A stretch of 64,000 nucleotides of DNA from Crambe crambe (taxonomy: Eukaryota > Porifera > Demospongiae > Poecilosclerida > Crambeidae), in the NCBI GenBank assembly GCA_963924555.1, contig OZ004585.1, positions 8,262,556 through 8,326,555 on the forward strand, written 5' to 3'. How positions within the stretch are numbered: position 1 is the stretch's first letter; every line of letters starts with the position of its first letter. The notes beneath the pieces are model-generated. The model was not told where the DNA came from. It saw nothing but the letters and a program-made list of their open reading frames with translations, and made no database searches. The position numbers and the translations under genes were made by a program. This document shows positions 32,701 to 42,590 of this stretch, piece by piece.

Positions 32701-35700
32701 GGGGATGTCCCCTATTACATAAACACATCTGGCATGCTCATGTGTGAGATTATTAACCCTCTGCATGCTTGAGATTGTTTACCCTCTGCACGTGCATGAG
32801 AGGGTTATAGTAGCTAGTCATTTTTTTGCCTCGGCACCGAATTGCCGAGGCGCAGTGCTGAAGGCGACTATCTGGCTATGCACGGTGGTACGTTTCATGT
32901 GCACGCGCAATGATGCATGATGATGCGTATCGAGCACGTGCATTATTAGCTAGTACAGTATAATTATAGCTAGCTAGCTACACAAGCTCTACTAACAGTA
33001 CTCATAAAGGACAGACAGGCTCAGAATAGCCATTCAAAACGGCAGTTCTAAGCATTGAACAGCAAGAATACTAGCTGTGTAAATACTAATCTTACTAAGC
33101 CATGTTGCTCAGTGCGCATTATTTAGAACTCTCCACAGCCAAGAAGCTGAGAGAAAACATTTTGTAGAAACATTTGACCCCACAAATCCCTGTACTTTTC
33201 ATTATTTATGCCCATGCAGCAAGTGTTAAGCAATTCCTTCAAACATTATAATCATCCTTGTAGGACTCTGGCTTCAAGCTGGTGATCCCTCAGTGTATCT
33301 TTACCACCTTTTACTTTTCTCTTCACTGTAAAGCATTTAGAAATAAAATAAGTCAAAGGTTGCACTTAAGTGCCAAGGCATTCCTAGTCTTTTAAATGCT
33401 GTGTCTACAGTCCCGGCAACGGGATCAGTCCATTCAGGCCACCTGGCACCCAGGATTCTTCACAGATTCAGACTGGTCCCGGCAACAGGACACTTAGAAA
33501 AATTTTCAAAGATTGAGGTTGCCACTGTCTGCACATGCGCTGATTTTTCCGCGATTTTGCAGAATCCAGATACTTGCCTGTATATGTCCGCAACACTAAA
33601 CATCATAGGTCAAAGTATTTTATACTTGTTGCTCAAAATGTCTACTACTGCTAGCTACTCAGTTGCTCAGTTGTCCTTTTCTCCCTCAAAAAGCTGGACC
33701 TTACAGGAGTGTGTCTCAAGTGGATACTGTTAGGGCAATATTCGACAGAAAGGATTCATTCGTGTGTCTTCCCACGGGCTATGGCAAGAGTCTATGTTAT
33801 CAGACTATTCCATTCCTTTCTTCAAGGACTTCAAGCTTGGTTGTGCAGGCTATTGTTTTGACAATACTAGCTATATGACTCTCTTCATTATAGTGGAGCA
33901 GCATAGCTACCAAATTCACTTTTTGATAAAAGCACCAAAATTTATACACATACTTTTAAGTATTGTGAACATGTTCAGATATTGGGGTGCATGTAATTGC
34001 GCCATTGTCAGCCATGGCTGTCATTTTTAAAATGGCCGCCATGGAATATTGAAAAATCAATATGCTGATCCTTCAAAGCTAATAACAGTATTGCTATTTT
34101 GGTATTGTCCGCTAATTTAGTATGATGTGATAAACATCCTGAACCTTGCACAACTGACTGATTTGCATGTTCAAAACTGCACAGCCTTTGTCCAGGCGGC
34201 TCGGCACATCTAATGATCTTTTGTGATTATTTTAATATAGTTATTAATATCAGAGTATCAGGACCCTTTTGCAAATGAAAACTGTGTTCTTTTTATCCTA
34301 AGTGGTTCTCAGATCATGTGAATTGGACACTAAACTATTTTTAGTAACCATAATGTTAAAACGCAGGAGACCCTATGTATATAGGAACAAAGATTTGTCT
34401 TGACAATAGCAGGTGCATGGATGATGTCGAGGGAATGCAACTCCAGGCATGCCCTATTTATTGAAAACTAACTACTTATTCCAAATAGACCATGCTGTCT
34501 ACTCTAGTTGCAAGCTCTATACTGACCAGCTTTTAGTGGTCAATAAAACCCTTGATAGTTGCTTGCATTGTTCCATATTATTATAATTCTAATAGACTAC
34601 TTGTGTATCTCATGTGGTCCATCTACAATAATAATGTAACTGGCTACATACTAATATGTAGCTGTCACCAGGAATTCAACCCCCCCATATCAGGTAGCTA
34701 GTATAATGTAAGTCTACATAAGTGAGATATTATTTCTGCATTGAGAGAGCTAAACCAGCAACATAAATAATCTTCCCTACCGGTATGAATCACAAAAAGT
34801 GTAGACTACTGTGGGAGAGATAGCCTTGTTGACTACCTCACAAACTCTACCTTGCTATTGATATATTACCAAATCCAGTTTTATGCATGGCAATGTTTTA
34901 GAAGTACTCTAACCTATACACTCCTTAGCAAGTACAGTTGAGCTTAAGGAGTAACAGCTTTTTCATGAGGTATCTTGGTTACCTGCTTGCTAAATCTGAA
35001 ATGGTTTGAGGCTGGTTAGATATTTGCAAGAAAGATTCCTGAAACTTATGTTGTGCTCTTCAAAAAAATTTTTTTTCTCTGTTTCAGTATACTTCGCAGT
35101 ATGCAGTTACGTACAGGTAGAACCTACATAGGCTACACAGTGTGCAAAGTGTGCTGGTCCGCAAAGTGTGCCGGTCCAGGGGCATTTTCTTCTTCAGACC
35201 AAGAAGCAGTGCATGGAAACCTGTAGGATCCGTGGCTATTTTCAAGAAATTGGATTTAGTGGGTATTAATGTGATGAAATTGTGGTACATGTGACCATGC
35301 AAACCCAGTGACAATGCGAGCCTCCTCAGAGATTGGCAACCATTTTGTATGGATGGCAGCCAGGAACTAGATTACCTGGTGGCCATTTTAAAAATGACAG
35401 GCAACAGCTAATGCAGGCACCTTTGCGGGTTCCCCAATATCTGAAAATGTTCACAATGTATCAAAGTACATGTATACAAAGTTTGGTGCTTTTATCAAAA
35501 GTGAACAATTTTTGTCTATACTGCCCCACTATTATAAAAATGTGCTGTGACTATCCGTTTCATGTAAATTACACATGTAGGAAAGATGCCAGGGTCAACA
35601 GATATGACAGATATGATATCTCCAGCAAAGATTATCACCCACTGCTTCTTCATTGCAGTAGTGTTACCCAAGATGAGGACACTTCTATTGCTGTTCACTA

Positions 35701-38700
35701 CAAACGAAGAACCCTCATGGTCGAAACCATGTTTATTTGTATTAACTGTTTGGAATGTTTTAATTATGCTATGACGTGACTAACATAGCACGCGCGTGGT
35801 GATTCGCGGCTGAAAAATCAGCGCATGTGGCGCAGACAGTGGCAACCAGGCTCTTTTTCCTTCCCCCTCCCTCTTCCTGAGAGCCTGGCGCGAGGCTACC
35901 TTTGGGCCTGCATTGCAAGCTGGGCGAGTATTGCCTAGCCTTGGAGTTACAACAGTGATGAATAGTACGTCTAATGCTCGCTGCGCTCGCTCCCTTGCAG
36001 GAGCCATTATAATACATATAGGCCAGCTGTAGTCCCGATATAGGAGCGATATGGGGCCCCCGGCCATATATCACTAGTGAAATGGGGCCCCCAGGGGGGC
36101 CTCAAAGCGCTAGTATTTTGGGGCTCCCCCAGGCCCAGTGAAAAAGGGCCCACATACGTGTGTAGTCTTGCGTAGCGGCGACCCTTACCAACCCAAGGTC
36201 GCCGCTAGCGCTATGCCAGAATAGCATGTGTGCTGGGAATTTCCTACACAGCCATCAAAGAGTACTTGACAGGTAGAGTGTATCCTGATGGATATGGCAA
36301 GCAGTCTAAGAATAGTCTTAGAAAGAGGAGGAGGAAGATCCACGAAACTGCAGCATGTGTTGATTTGGTGGGCAGAGCTTCTTGGAGTTAGCCCCTAGAG
36401 ACACTTGGTTCATGTGTGCCTTCCCTGTTCATGCATAGCTAGCTGCCATGAGTTTCAGGGGGCTAACTGTGTGAGGTAGGACGCCATTGACTTGGGCTAG
36501 CTGACATGCACTGCATACAAGAGGCAAAGATACATAGTTTCTATATAGATTACAGTATTCTAATGGTGTGTTAGTCAGTTGGAGTATTATACAACCACAG
36601 TCGAGCGTAAATTTTCTGACTTGCTTCATAGACTCTGTGACGTTGACCATGCAGACTGAGATACTTTTCTAGTGCTATGTGACACAGCTTACTGAGTAGA
36701 AAATAGGAACCTCACCTAGCTAGATAGCTATTTTGTGGTAGAAGTATCCAATTGTGTTCTCACCTAGCACGTGACATATAGAGTTTCACCACGCTTCTTC
36801 CATGCTTCTTCCAAGGTGATTTTCATAGCTAGACTGGAGAAAACCACCAATCTCTTTCTCGCATCCATGCAGTGATAATTCTATTCACTGTTATTCACCA
36901 GTGAATTATGTCCTAGGGGGACATTGTTCACTGGTGACAATTGTCCGCTGGGACAAATTTTGTGAGGACAATATTCAGACATGGTCACAGTTAGCTACAC
37001 TGTAAAGCTAAAAGCTTTGCTAGGAAGATTGAGGGAGCTCCATATCACTGACTGGTCCCTATAGCAATAGCTTTTATTTTGCTAGGAAGCTTGGAAATTG
37101 AGGGAGCCCCATATCACTGACTGGTCCCTATAGCAATAGCTTTTATTTTGCTAGGAAACTTGGAAATTGAGGGAACCCCATATCACTGACTGGTCCCTAT
37201 AGCAATAGCTTTTATTTTGCTAGGAAGCTTGGAAATTGAGGGAGCCCCATATCACTGACTGGTCCCTATAGCAATAGCTTTTATTTTGCTAGGAAGCTTG
37301 GAAATTGAGGGAGCCCCATATCACTGACTGGTCCCTATAGCAATAGCTTTTATTTTGCTAGGAAGCTTGGAAATTGAGGGAGCCCCATATCACTGACTGG
37401 TCCCTATAGCAATAGCTTTTATTTTGCTAGGAAGCTTGGAAAATTGAGGGGGGCCCATATCACTGACTGGTCCCTATAACCCTAGGAATATGGGAACTAT
37501 GGGTTCCCCATAACCCTAGTTGTATGCCCCCCCCTCCCCCCAGCCCTAAATCTCTAGTGATTGGGCCCCAAAATCAGGGGGGCCCCATTTCACTACAACA
37601 CCGGCACCGGTGCTGGGACTGGTGGCCTGAACAAATCGATCCCGTTGCCGGAACTATAGACACAGCATTTTTTTAAAATTGTGACTGTGTGTCATGCACC
37701 TGATCTCCGAGATAACCCTTGAGATAGACACTAGCACAAGCATGTCTAACTCATTAATAATGGGTATGGTTAAGGCATTCTGGGGTGTGGCTTGTGGGCA
37801 CGGCTTTATGTCCCTAAACCTATGTGAGAAAAGTTGGAAACAAATTCCTTGTCACTTTGAAGTTTGTCGGCATTGCAAACTGGCCAGTGGCAGATGATAT
37901 CTGATTGATTGGTTAGCATGCAAGACTGACAAAGGTCAGAGCTGAAAATTATCATACCTCAAAGTTGCTAGCAGTACATTCTCGACTCGATCCTGCCCAT
38001 GCTGGAAAGATTTTTCCTCTTCCTTCTGAACACTCATTGAATCTCCTTGACATAGCTCTATCAATATCTGCTAACTTAATAGTACATAACCGATTGCACT
38101 GGACTCCTCGCACAGTTCGACAGCCCCTGGATATTACTATTGTCGTTCCTGGAGATCCTGTGAAAAAGTCTTCAACTAGAGACACACTAGCTATCCGGTC
38201 ATAAGATGCATTTGAAGCAGGATATGTCTTTGCTCCACAGATGAACTCTTCTTCATATAATCCACTAAAGTTCCCACCTTCAGTTGCATTGTTACATGCT
38301 CTCATAACTCGTAAGGTTATTACTTTAGACCCTGAAGCATCATGTGTATCGGAGATGATAAAATATGAATACTCTCCATGCGAAAAACCACCATGATATC
38401 GACGTTGTCCAAAATTCATCGCTTCGATAGAAGTCTTGGTAGAACGTAATAGTTCTTGAGAACCATTCTCAGCAATACGATATTGCTTTAAAGAGATGGA
38501 TCTTGGCTGCATTATTCCAAGATAGTATGTGTCATCTGCTGTGAACATGCCTGCATTAACTCTATCATTTCTAGCTGCATTCTGTGCGAATGATTCAACG
38601 CTGAGTGGTTCACTAAAGTCAGAAGTGTTGTAGATCATGCATGAACGGGAGTCTACAGAGCACAACACTATAAATTGCTTCTCCCTCGAACCAAGGGACA

Positions 38701-38941
38701 ATATAACAGATTCAAACGGAGATGAAGTGAAGCTTTCATCTTGCTTCGGAACTGACAGATCGGAATGATCCAACTGAATGAGCCTATTCAAAAAAGTAAC
38801 GTAGATTCCTTCTCTATCTACTTGCAAATAGTCTCCACTAGTTGGTGTCCACCGTCCAACCCTGATCGTGTACCTGTCTCCTCTGAGACAAGTCATTCGA
38901 ATACAGACTACAAGAATGACTGTGAGTATATTCGTCTTCAT
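19607..38941 (-). CDS. Gene 3: sema-PSI-IPT-transmembrane-tyrosine kinase receptor (ectodomain damaged)
   Basis: The only family member visible from start to stop. Exons: 37958-38941, 32322-32525, 31475-31527, 29854-29958 plus 31391-31423 (split by an insertion), 29545-29793, 29305-29488, 29149-29242, 28986-29091, 28638-28925, 28479-28581, 27810-28416, 27575-27751, 26902-26980, 26514-26726, 24653-24742, 24082-24129, 23538-23808, 22870-22959, 22412-22519, 21967-22217, 21229-21341, 20873-21038, 20358-20500, 20161-20300, 19607-19710. Phases agree throughout the membrane and kinase half. The sema exon insertion, a 4-nt deletion near 31632 and two stops in 28638-28925 suggest the full-length receptor is not made. 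A 54-residue in-frame skip in that IPT exon is conceivable. Function by family: ligand-gated tyrosine kinase at the plasma membrane. Confidence 0.75.
23538..24742 (-). CDS. Gene 3 last IPT and transmembrane exons
   Basis: Exon 24653-24742 ([15 protein letters not shown]) and exon 24082-24129 ([16 protein letters not shown]) are the last IPT. Exon 23538-23808 has the membrane helix ([19 protein letters not shown]) followed by a basic stop-transfer stretch (HRNIKRRK). A phase-1 gtaaac donor joins it to the kinase juxtamembrane exon. If that donor is skipped, the frame stays open to a TGA at about 23455, which would give a membrane receptor without kinase. Confidence 0.8.
24190..24635. repeat. 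Minisatellite, inverted orientation
   Basis: About six units of gtggtctgattagacaggtttcac / gtggtctcataatagggtgg, the reverse complement of the arrays at 2700 and 27045. Gene 5 has only about two units at 58085-58225. Confidence 0.9.
24900..25800 (-). pseudogene. Degenerate hAT-like/ZNF862-like relic in gene 3 intron
   Basis: On the minus strand, broken frames include FRKFPQLC then [12 protein letters not shown] and a [18 protein letters not shown] stretch, reminiscent of domesticated hAT-type proteins of the ZNF862 group. Many stops. An identical relic lies at 58500-59050. A later MITE (25218-25537) interrupts the gene 3 copy only. Confidence 0.4.
25218..25537. mobile_element. MITE, CAGGGGCGGAT ends, 5-bp duplication
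   Basis: Flanked by ATTCC (25213-25217 and 25538-25542). The empty site is intact in gene 5 near 58801-58812. This insertion is thus younger than the gene 3/gene 5 duplication. Confidence 0.9.
25812..26294. mobile_element. Repeat X, plus copy
   Basis: About 480 bp from aagtagggatggcggg to cttcagtttaatcg. The inverted copy is at 30892-31390 on the other side of the gene 3 IPT exons, and the gene 5 copy is at 59077-59562. A frame ending [17 protein letters not shown] is open but not recognised. Confidence 0.7.
26514..28416 (-). CDS. Gene 3 PSI 3 and IPT exons
   Basis: Exon 27810-28416 carries PSI 3 ([19 protein letters not shown]), a complete IPT ([14 protein letters not shown]) and the start of another ([18 protein letters not shown]). 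Exons 27575-27751, 26902-26980 and 26514-26726 continue the IPT stalk. All are open with matching phases (1, 2, 2, 0). Nearly identical to gene 5. Confidence 0.85.
26740..26798. repeat. (GA)n microsatellite
   Basis: About 58 bp of GA next to the acceptor of gene 3 exon 26514-26726. The gene 1 equivalent is 430 bp. Confidence 0.95.
27045..27470. repeat. Minisatellite, about 95-bp unit
   Basis: Same family as 2700-3060, in the homologous intron between IPT exons of gene 3. Confidence 0.9.
28479..29793 (-). CDS. Gene 3 PSI 1, IPT 1, PSI 2 and IPT 2 exons
   Basis: PSI 1 is exon 29545-29793 ([16 protein letters not shown]); IPT 1 is 29305-29488 plus 29149-29242; PSI 2 is 28986-29091 ([18 protein letters not shown]). 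The IPT 2 exon 28638-28925 carries indels of -2, +3 and -1 relative to gene 1, which put TAG and TGA in frame for about 14 codons before the frame recovers. A 56-nt intron (28582-28637, gtaagc to tatatag) then separates exon 28479-28581; gene 1 lacks this intron. Confidence 0.7.
29854..32525 (-). CDS. Gene 3 sema exons 2-5, one split by nested elements
   Basis: Exon 32322-32525 ([15 protein letters not shown] to NYVYK) is intact. The next probable exon (around 31632-31740) lacks 4 nt relative to gene 1 and its gtgaga donor has become gcgaga. Exon 31475-31527 is intact ([15 protein letters not shown]). The exon [11 protein letters not shown] / [13 protein letters not shown] is cut by a 1432-bp insertion at 29959-31390. 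Genes 1 and 5 have this exon uninterrupted. Confidence 0.65.
29959..30218. mobile_element. Near-perfect 260-bp palindrome (MITE) inside a coding exon
   Basis: Arms of about 112 bp from acaagtaagcgcaaaaaatt to its reverse complement, with a 40-bp loop. It forms the left part of the composite insertion that splits gene 3 sema exon 5. Confidence 0.9.
30318..30646. mobile_element. MITE, CAGGGGCGGAT ends, 5-bp duplication
   Basis: Flanked by TGCAG at 30313-30317 and 30647-30651. It is nested in the composite insertion of gene 3. GCGCGC-rich interior like its relatives. Confidence 0.9.
30892..31390. mobile_element. Repeat X, inverted copy
   Basis: Reverse complement of 25812-26294, ending in catccctac followed by the agagagtgc/gcactctct hairpin. 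A 75-bp segment (caacagcaatgtaaatgaca) beside both X copies is in direct orientation, so X alone is inverted. The end hairpin is compatible with a Helentron-type 3' end, but this is not proven. Confidence 0.6.
32829..33393. other. Unassigned inserted sequence in gene 3 intron 1
   Basis: Starts with the small palindrome cctcggca/tgccgagg. It is absent from the gene 1 intron, where ctagtcatttttt is continuous. No ORF of note. Confidence 0.4.
33636..33878 (+). pseudogene. RecQ-like helicase N-terminal fragment
   Basis: Plus-strand reading has [19 protein letters not shown] followed by [11 protein letters not shown], i.e. motif 0 context and Walker A (PTGYGKS) of RecQ-type helicases. Motifs Ia onward (DEAD/DEAH) are absent and the frame ends soon after. 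An element-borne or processed fragment, not a working helicase. Confidence 0.7.
33910..35515. repeat. Inverted repeat pair of about 140 bp
   Basis: 33910-34050 (ttttgataaaagcaccaaa to tttttaaaatggcc) is matched in reverse by 35380-35515. An outer pair at 33512-33548 and 35800-35850 (gttgccactgtctgc) also matches in reverse. The 1.3 kb between has no gene that I recognise. Confidence 0.7.
36076..37594. mobile_element. Inner element with AGTGAAATGGGGCCCCC ends
   Basis: The ends pair in reverse (36076 and 37594). The unit encloses a hairpin (36155-36215, gtcgccgct arms) and the 69-bp minisatellite. Probably nested in the 4.3-kb element. Confidence 0.55.
37012..37470. repeat. 69-bp minisatellite, about 6.5 copies
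   Basis: Units run gctaggaagcttggaaattg to ttttatttt, with starts exactly 69 bp apart (37081, 37150, 37219). The copies are almost identical. Confidence 0.95.
37958..38941 (-). CDS. Gene 3 exon 1: signal peptide and first part of sema domain
   Basis: Begins [18 protein letters not shown], a signal peptide, and runs 328 codons into the sema propeller, ending ASNFE at a gtatga donor in phase 0. No stops. It matches gene 1 exon 1 closely; fragments of the same exon lie in genes 2 and 4. Confidence 0.85.
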
Positions 38942-38976
38942 GTTGATAGCTAGTAGCTAGTAATGACCTTTTACTT

Positions 38977-38986
38977 CCTTTTTATA
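38977..38986 (-). promoter_or_regulatory. Candidate TATA box of gene 3
   Basis: TATAAAAAGG on the minus strand, 36 nt upstream of the ATG. If used, the leader would be only about 10-15 nt. No comparable box is seen upstream of gene 1, whose 5' flank diverges from here. Confidence 0.35.
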
Positions 38987-38994
38987 TTAGCCTG

Positions 38995-41365
38995 CGGAAG
39001 TGGCCCTTGCATATTTGCCGACAGTGCAGAATTAAATTCGTGCTCGCTAAAATTAAGATCAGCTTTTTAAGTGGCTGCCACAAATAATCAGTCGGACCGC
39101 ACAAGTATTTTTGCGAATAAATTTAATTGCAAGCGGAAGAGGCGTAACCTCAAAAGATGGTAGCAATTTTCCGCTTTAGAAAGTAGCGTATAATTCCTGC
39201 TTAGATGGGGTTTTAAAAAGCTATTTTACCGCCATTTCTTAGGTTGTTAGTCCACGGATATATGAGGAAAGAGTGAAGGTTTCTACTTATAGCTCATAGA
39301 GTAAGTGTGGGACAGTAATTTTTAAGGTCTAGTTTAGTTTAGGGATGTTGTAGGAGGTAGTTGTTAAAGTTTTAGCGAAGCAAACAAATAAAGACAGAAG
39401 TGTCCGAAGAAAATAGGTGGCTACCTACGTTTTTCATAGCTATAGTTAGCTGACTAAAATAATTATTAGCTTAGAATTATTTTTTTTTAAATTCTTTTAA
39501 AATAAAAAAATTTAAAATCAATAATTGAGAAGTCATTTTGTTCATCATAAAATGTCTGAAATTATTTCTGTTTGAATGTTCTCTTCTTCAGATTCACTAC
39601 TAAAACCACTAGTATCGCCTTCATCCTCACTATCTGAAGGTTCTTCAGAAGTTGCTGATGCCAGTTCACTCGTAGCCAAGCTTACATTTGGTGATGGTAC
39701 ATTAAGGCAATTCTGACACTGGCACCCAGGCCCACAGAGGTGCTTTTGCTTATAACAGCTACATCTTTGTGATTGGCACCCCTTCTTACAGCCACATCCC
39801 TTGGTAAGGAAGGTAATTGTGTCCAGAATGCTACGTTGAACTTCAGGACATTCCCAGTCAAATTCATAACCGTCCTCATTCTTCTTCCAGCCACACTCTT
39901 CAGGTGGAGGGAGTGACTGCTGCAAATCCTCTTCTGTGGAATTGAGCCACATGCGAGCTACCCAACAAGACCGCAACCAATGACGCCACATTGAGGTATG
40001 TGATGGCATCCATTCTTGTTCAAGAGCAATTCTGTCACTGACTATGGCTCTGATACAATTATACCAGCACTTGTTGTTGGGAGCATTTTTCTTGGGAATT
40101 AAATAACTGCTGTGGAGTTTCTACTCCTTTTAGGGATACAATTGCTGCATAATGTTTTTTAAAGTATATAGTGTTCCCACTAGCCTGAGGAATGCCAGGT
40201 AACCAGTGTCCTTATTTTCCTCAGCAGTGTCACACAACATGCCGCACATGTCCCGTCCAGTGATGAATGATGCATGCTGGAAAAATGTGTTGAAAAAGGC
40301 TGCTTTTCCTTGACCAGAAAAATAAGATATATAATCACACCCTGAAGTAATGAAGACCATCTGGAAAATAGTAGCCAATGCTGGTCATGGAATATTTGCA
40401 AGATCAGGGTCCAATTCTAGAGCTCCTAGTAGATTAGTCATATTTATGTAAGAACAGGTCTGGGAATGTGGTACATTAATTTGCACAATGACGTCCTTGG
40501 TTGGAATTTTGGCTAAAATAGGCAATCCAATGATATAGACGTCTGTATCTGGTGAGTACACTAGAACACGACTGACATCGGTCTGGGCAACATGACGCCA
40601 GATTCTCATGTCGGCCTCAACTGAGGTGGACTTGTACCTTGGTGCTGCCAATGGCAAGTCATTCCCTAACATTCTGTATGTTGAGCCGTTCCCAGTTTCT
40701 GCGAAGCATCCACTCAAGTACAGTGTTTGACTTGGTTTTAGGTTGAATCTCACTGACTGCATGTAAGACAAACCTATATTGCTTCTATAAGGGATCGCTT
40801 GCATTTACTACCAGTTATGATTTGTAAGGTACCTAAAAGCCACCCTACTTTATTATTTACCTCAGTTTTTACCCACTTGCTACAGGTTGCGTACAAGTAT
40901 CCGTGTACGAGGAGTTTGGGAGAGATGAAAATAATATAAGATCACTGTACAATGAAATATTTTTAATCACAATCATTGGTGGTGTGTTTAATTCATGTCT
41001 ACAATGATACAATATAATCCGAGGGGGCCTTGAGAGGTTCTATACTTGAGACAGTATTTTTTATGGCTTAGTTGTATGTAGTGGTAATTGAGGAATGCCC
41101 AGCAGCTCAGCTGTAGCTACCAGTAGCCGTCATTCTAACGTGCATCCTCTGGTGGCCAAGTGCCTTGGAAACGGAAATGTCTGAAGTTTTAATGGCTTCA
41201 CTTGTAAAGTTATTGTAAGAACACATAACCCACATGGCTTTGCAGGAAGTTAGAGCCATGACAGCATTGTCAGGAAACAAAAAAAAATACGGTCCGACTG
41301 TAATGCGGAACTGAAATTGACTGTAGGGAGCAGTCAAAGAGCAACCAGTGCATGCCATTGACATG
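38995..41365 (-). mobile_element. 2.4-kb inserted block upstream of gene 3
   Basis: Relative to gene 1 (10995-11163) the sequence between gcctgcgg and gaggcccatacatgcac is replaced by this block. It carries the FEN1-like/CXC ORF remnant. No matching inverted ends were found. It also replaces the promoter-proximal region of gene 3. Confidence 0.6.
39545..40804 (-). pseudogene. FEN1-like nuclease plus CXC-domain protein, broken
   Basis: The N-terminal part (40804-40130) has EADMRIW, SPDTDVYIIGLP and SGCDYISYFSGQGKAAF, which together match the acidic motifs and H2TH-like turn of FEN1/XPG-type PIN nucleases. The C-terminal part (40009-39545) has GCGCKKGCQSQRCSC and CGPGCQCQNC, a tesmin/TSO1-like CXC domain, then an acidic serine tail. 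One in-frame TGA (40385-40387) and at least one frameshift near 40040-40130 break it. Such proteins recur as dispersed copies in animal genomes, so I read it as a mobile-element gene; the element type is not known to me. Confidence 0.65.
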
Positions 41366-41420
41366 AGGCCCATACATGCACAGGAGAATCAATTTGTATA
41401 CTACATGCAATGATGTCAGA

Positions 41421-41620
41421 CATATATAGCCATAGGTATTATTATTACCAGATATCTCATCATAACATTCCCAAAATCTTGTTGCATTTAATTTTTTTTC
41501 CTAATCAATGAACTATTATTAGCTACTTATACTTATAAAAATTAGCACAAAAATTGTTAAGAGTCTATAGTTGTTATAAGTATACAGCCAGTCAATTAGC
41601 GGTAATTTATCATCTGCACT
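41421..41620. other. Spacer, no gene seen
   Basis: Matches 11200-11400 beside gene 2 with small indels; AT-rich, no open frame. Confidence 0.4.
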
Positions 41621-42499
41621 ATTAAGGTTCCTCATAGTCATCATGATCCTCACCATGCTCATCTGATCATAAACAACAGCTAATCCACTGCTATGACCCT
41701 ACACTGTAAACCCATTTTTAGGTTATCTCAGTGAGTTACAAATTGGAATGCAGATAGCCTAATTGTTTTTGCAGTGTGGGAGTCAGTTATGCTAAGTGTT
41801 AGTATTAGAGTCAGTGTGAGCGTTCTACCCACTCTTCTAGGTTCCACTGTACTGAGCTTGTACCAGCAGTTCTTGCTGAATTGCTCTCATTAATCACACC
41901 AAATCACGCTGATAAAAGTGTCTCCAAGTCCTCAAAGGATGGCCTTTCATCAAGATTGATGTTCCAGCATTGGTACATTGCAGAGTAACTATAAATATAA
42001 TTACCTATTGTCTATTTGCATTCACCTGGCACTTTGATCACTATATTTAGTAAAACTTGCACCAAACTCTATGAAATGTGGTAACCTGTGATAACATTGT
42101 AGTAACTTTTCTCAATTCTTCTGATTTGCAGAGAGAGTGGATAATCAACTCTCTGTTGATGCATTAGACTAGGAATTTGGTTAAGAATTGAGAAAGTTAT
42201 AGCAGTTATAGAATGATCAAAGGTGCCAGATGAATAATGCAAATAGACTTTAATAAGCAATGATTATGACTCTTTATATTTTTAGGCTAAGAGGGGAAGG
42301 ATTGACCATTTCCCTTCACTTCTTAAATGTAGCCCATGACAATGGCACCTGGGAATGAGGCTACCATAAGTATATTAAGGCCCACTTTGTTTGCCCTTAG
42401 ACTAGCTAGCTATAATCACAGATCTACACTCATTACATTCTAGAACTAGAAGTGCATGCACCATTCTTGGGGGGACTCAGTCTTAGTCCACCACTTCAG

Positions 42500-42590
42500 C
42501 AATCGCAGCAAGTCGGAAGCTTCGATAGTTCCATATGGCTCTTTGGAGTCACTTGCTGGGAGATATTCGCTATCAAAGGACCACTACATT
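42500..42590 (-). pseudogene. Gene 4 kinase exon with 30-bp micro-inversion
   Basis: Gene 2 reads CTTT-gatagcgaatatctc...-AAAG and encodes WSFGVTCWEIF. Gene 4 has the same 30 nt exactly reverse-complemented between CTTT and AAAG (42545-42574). The frame stays open, but ten codons of the conserved WSFG region are replaced. Confidence 0.9.

Larger units (their letters stand above)
33394..37670. mobile_element. 4.3-kb element with about 46-bp inverted ends
   Basis: Left end AAATGCTGTGTCTACAGTCC and right end, reversed, AAATGCTGTGTCTATAGTTC, both continuing CGGCAACGGGATC and CAGGCCACC. The inside holds a RecQ-like fragment, several smaller inverted-repeat pairs and a 69-bp minisatellite. It lies in the 5.4-kb first intron of gene 3 and is missing from gene 1. 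Confidence 0.65.

Noticed and set aside
35769..36074. Two overlapping minus-strand frames of about 100 codons
   Set aside because: They lie in a GC-rich repeat segment with no recognised domain and run out of an inverted-repeat arm.
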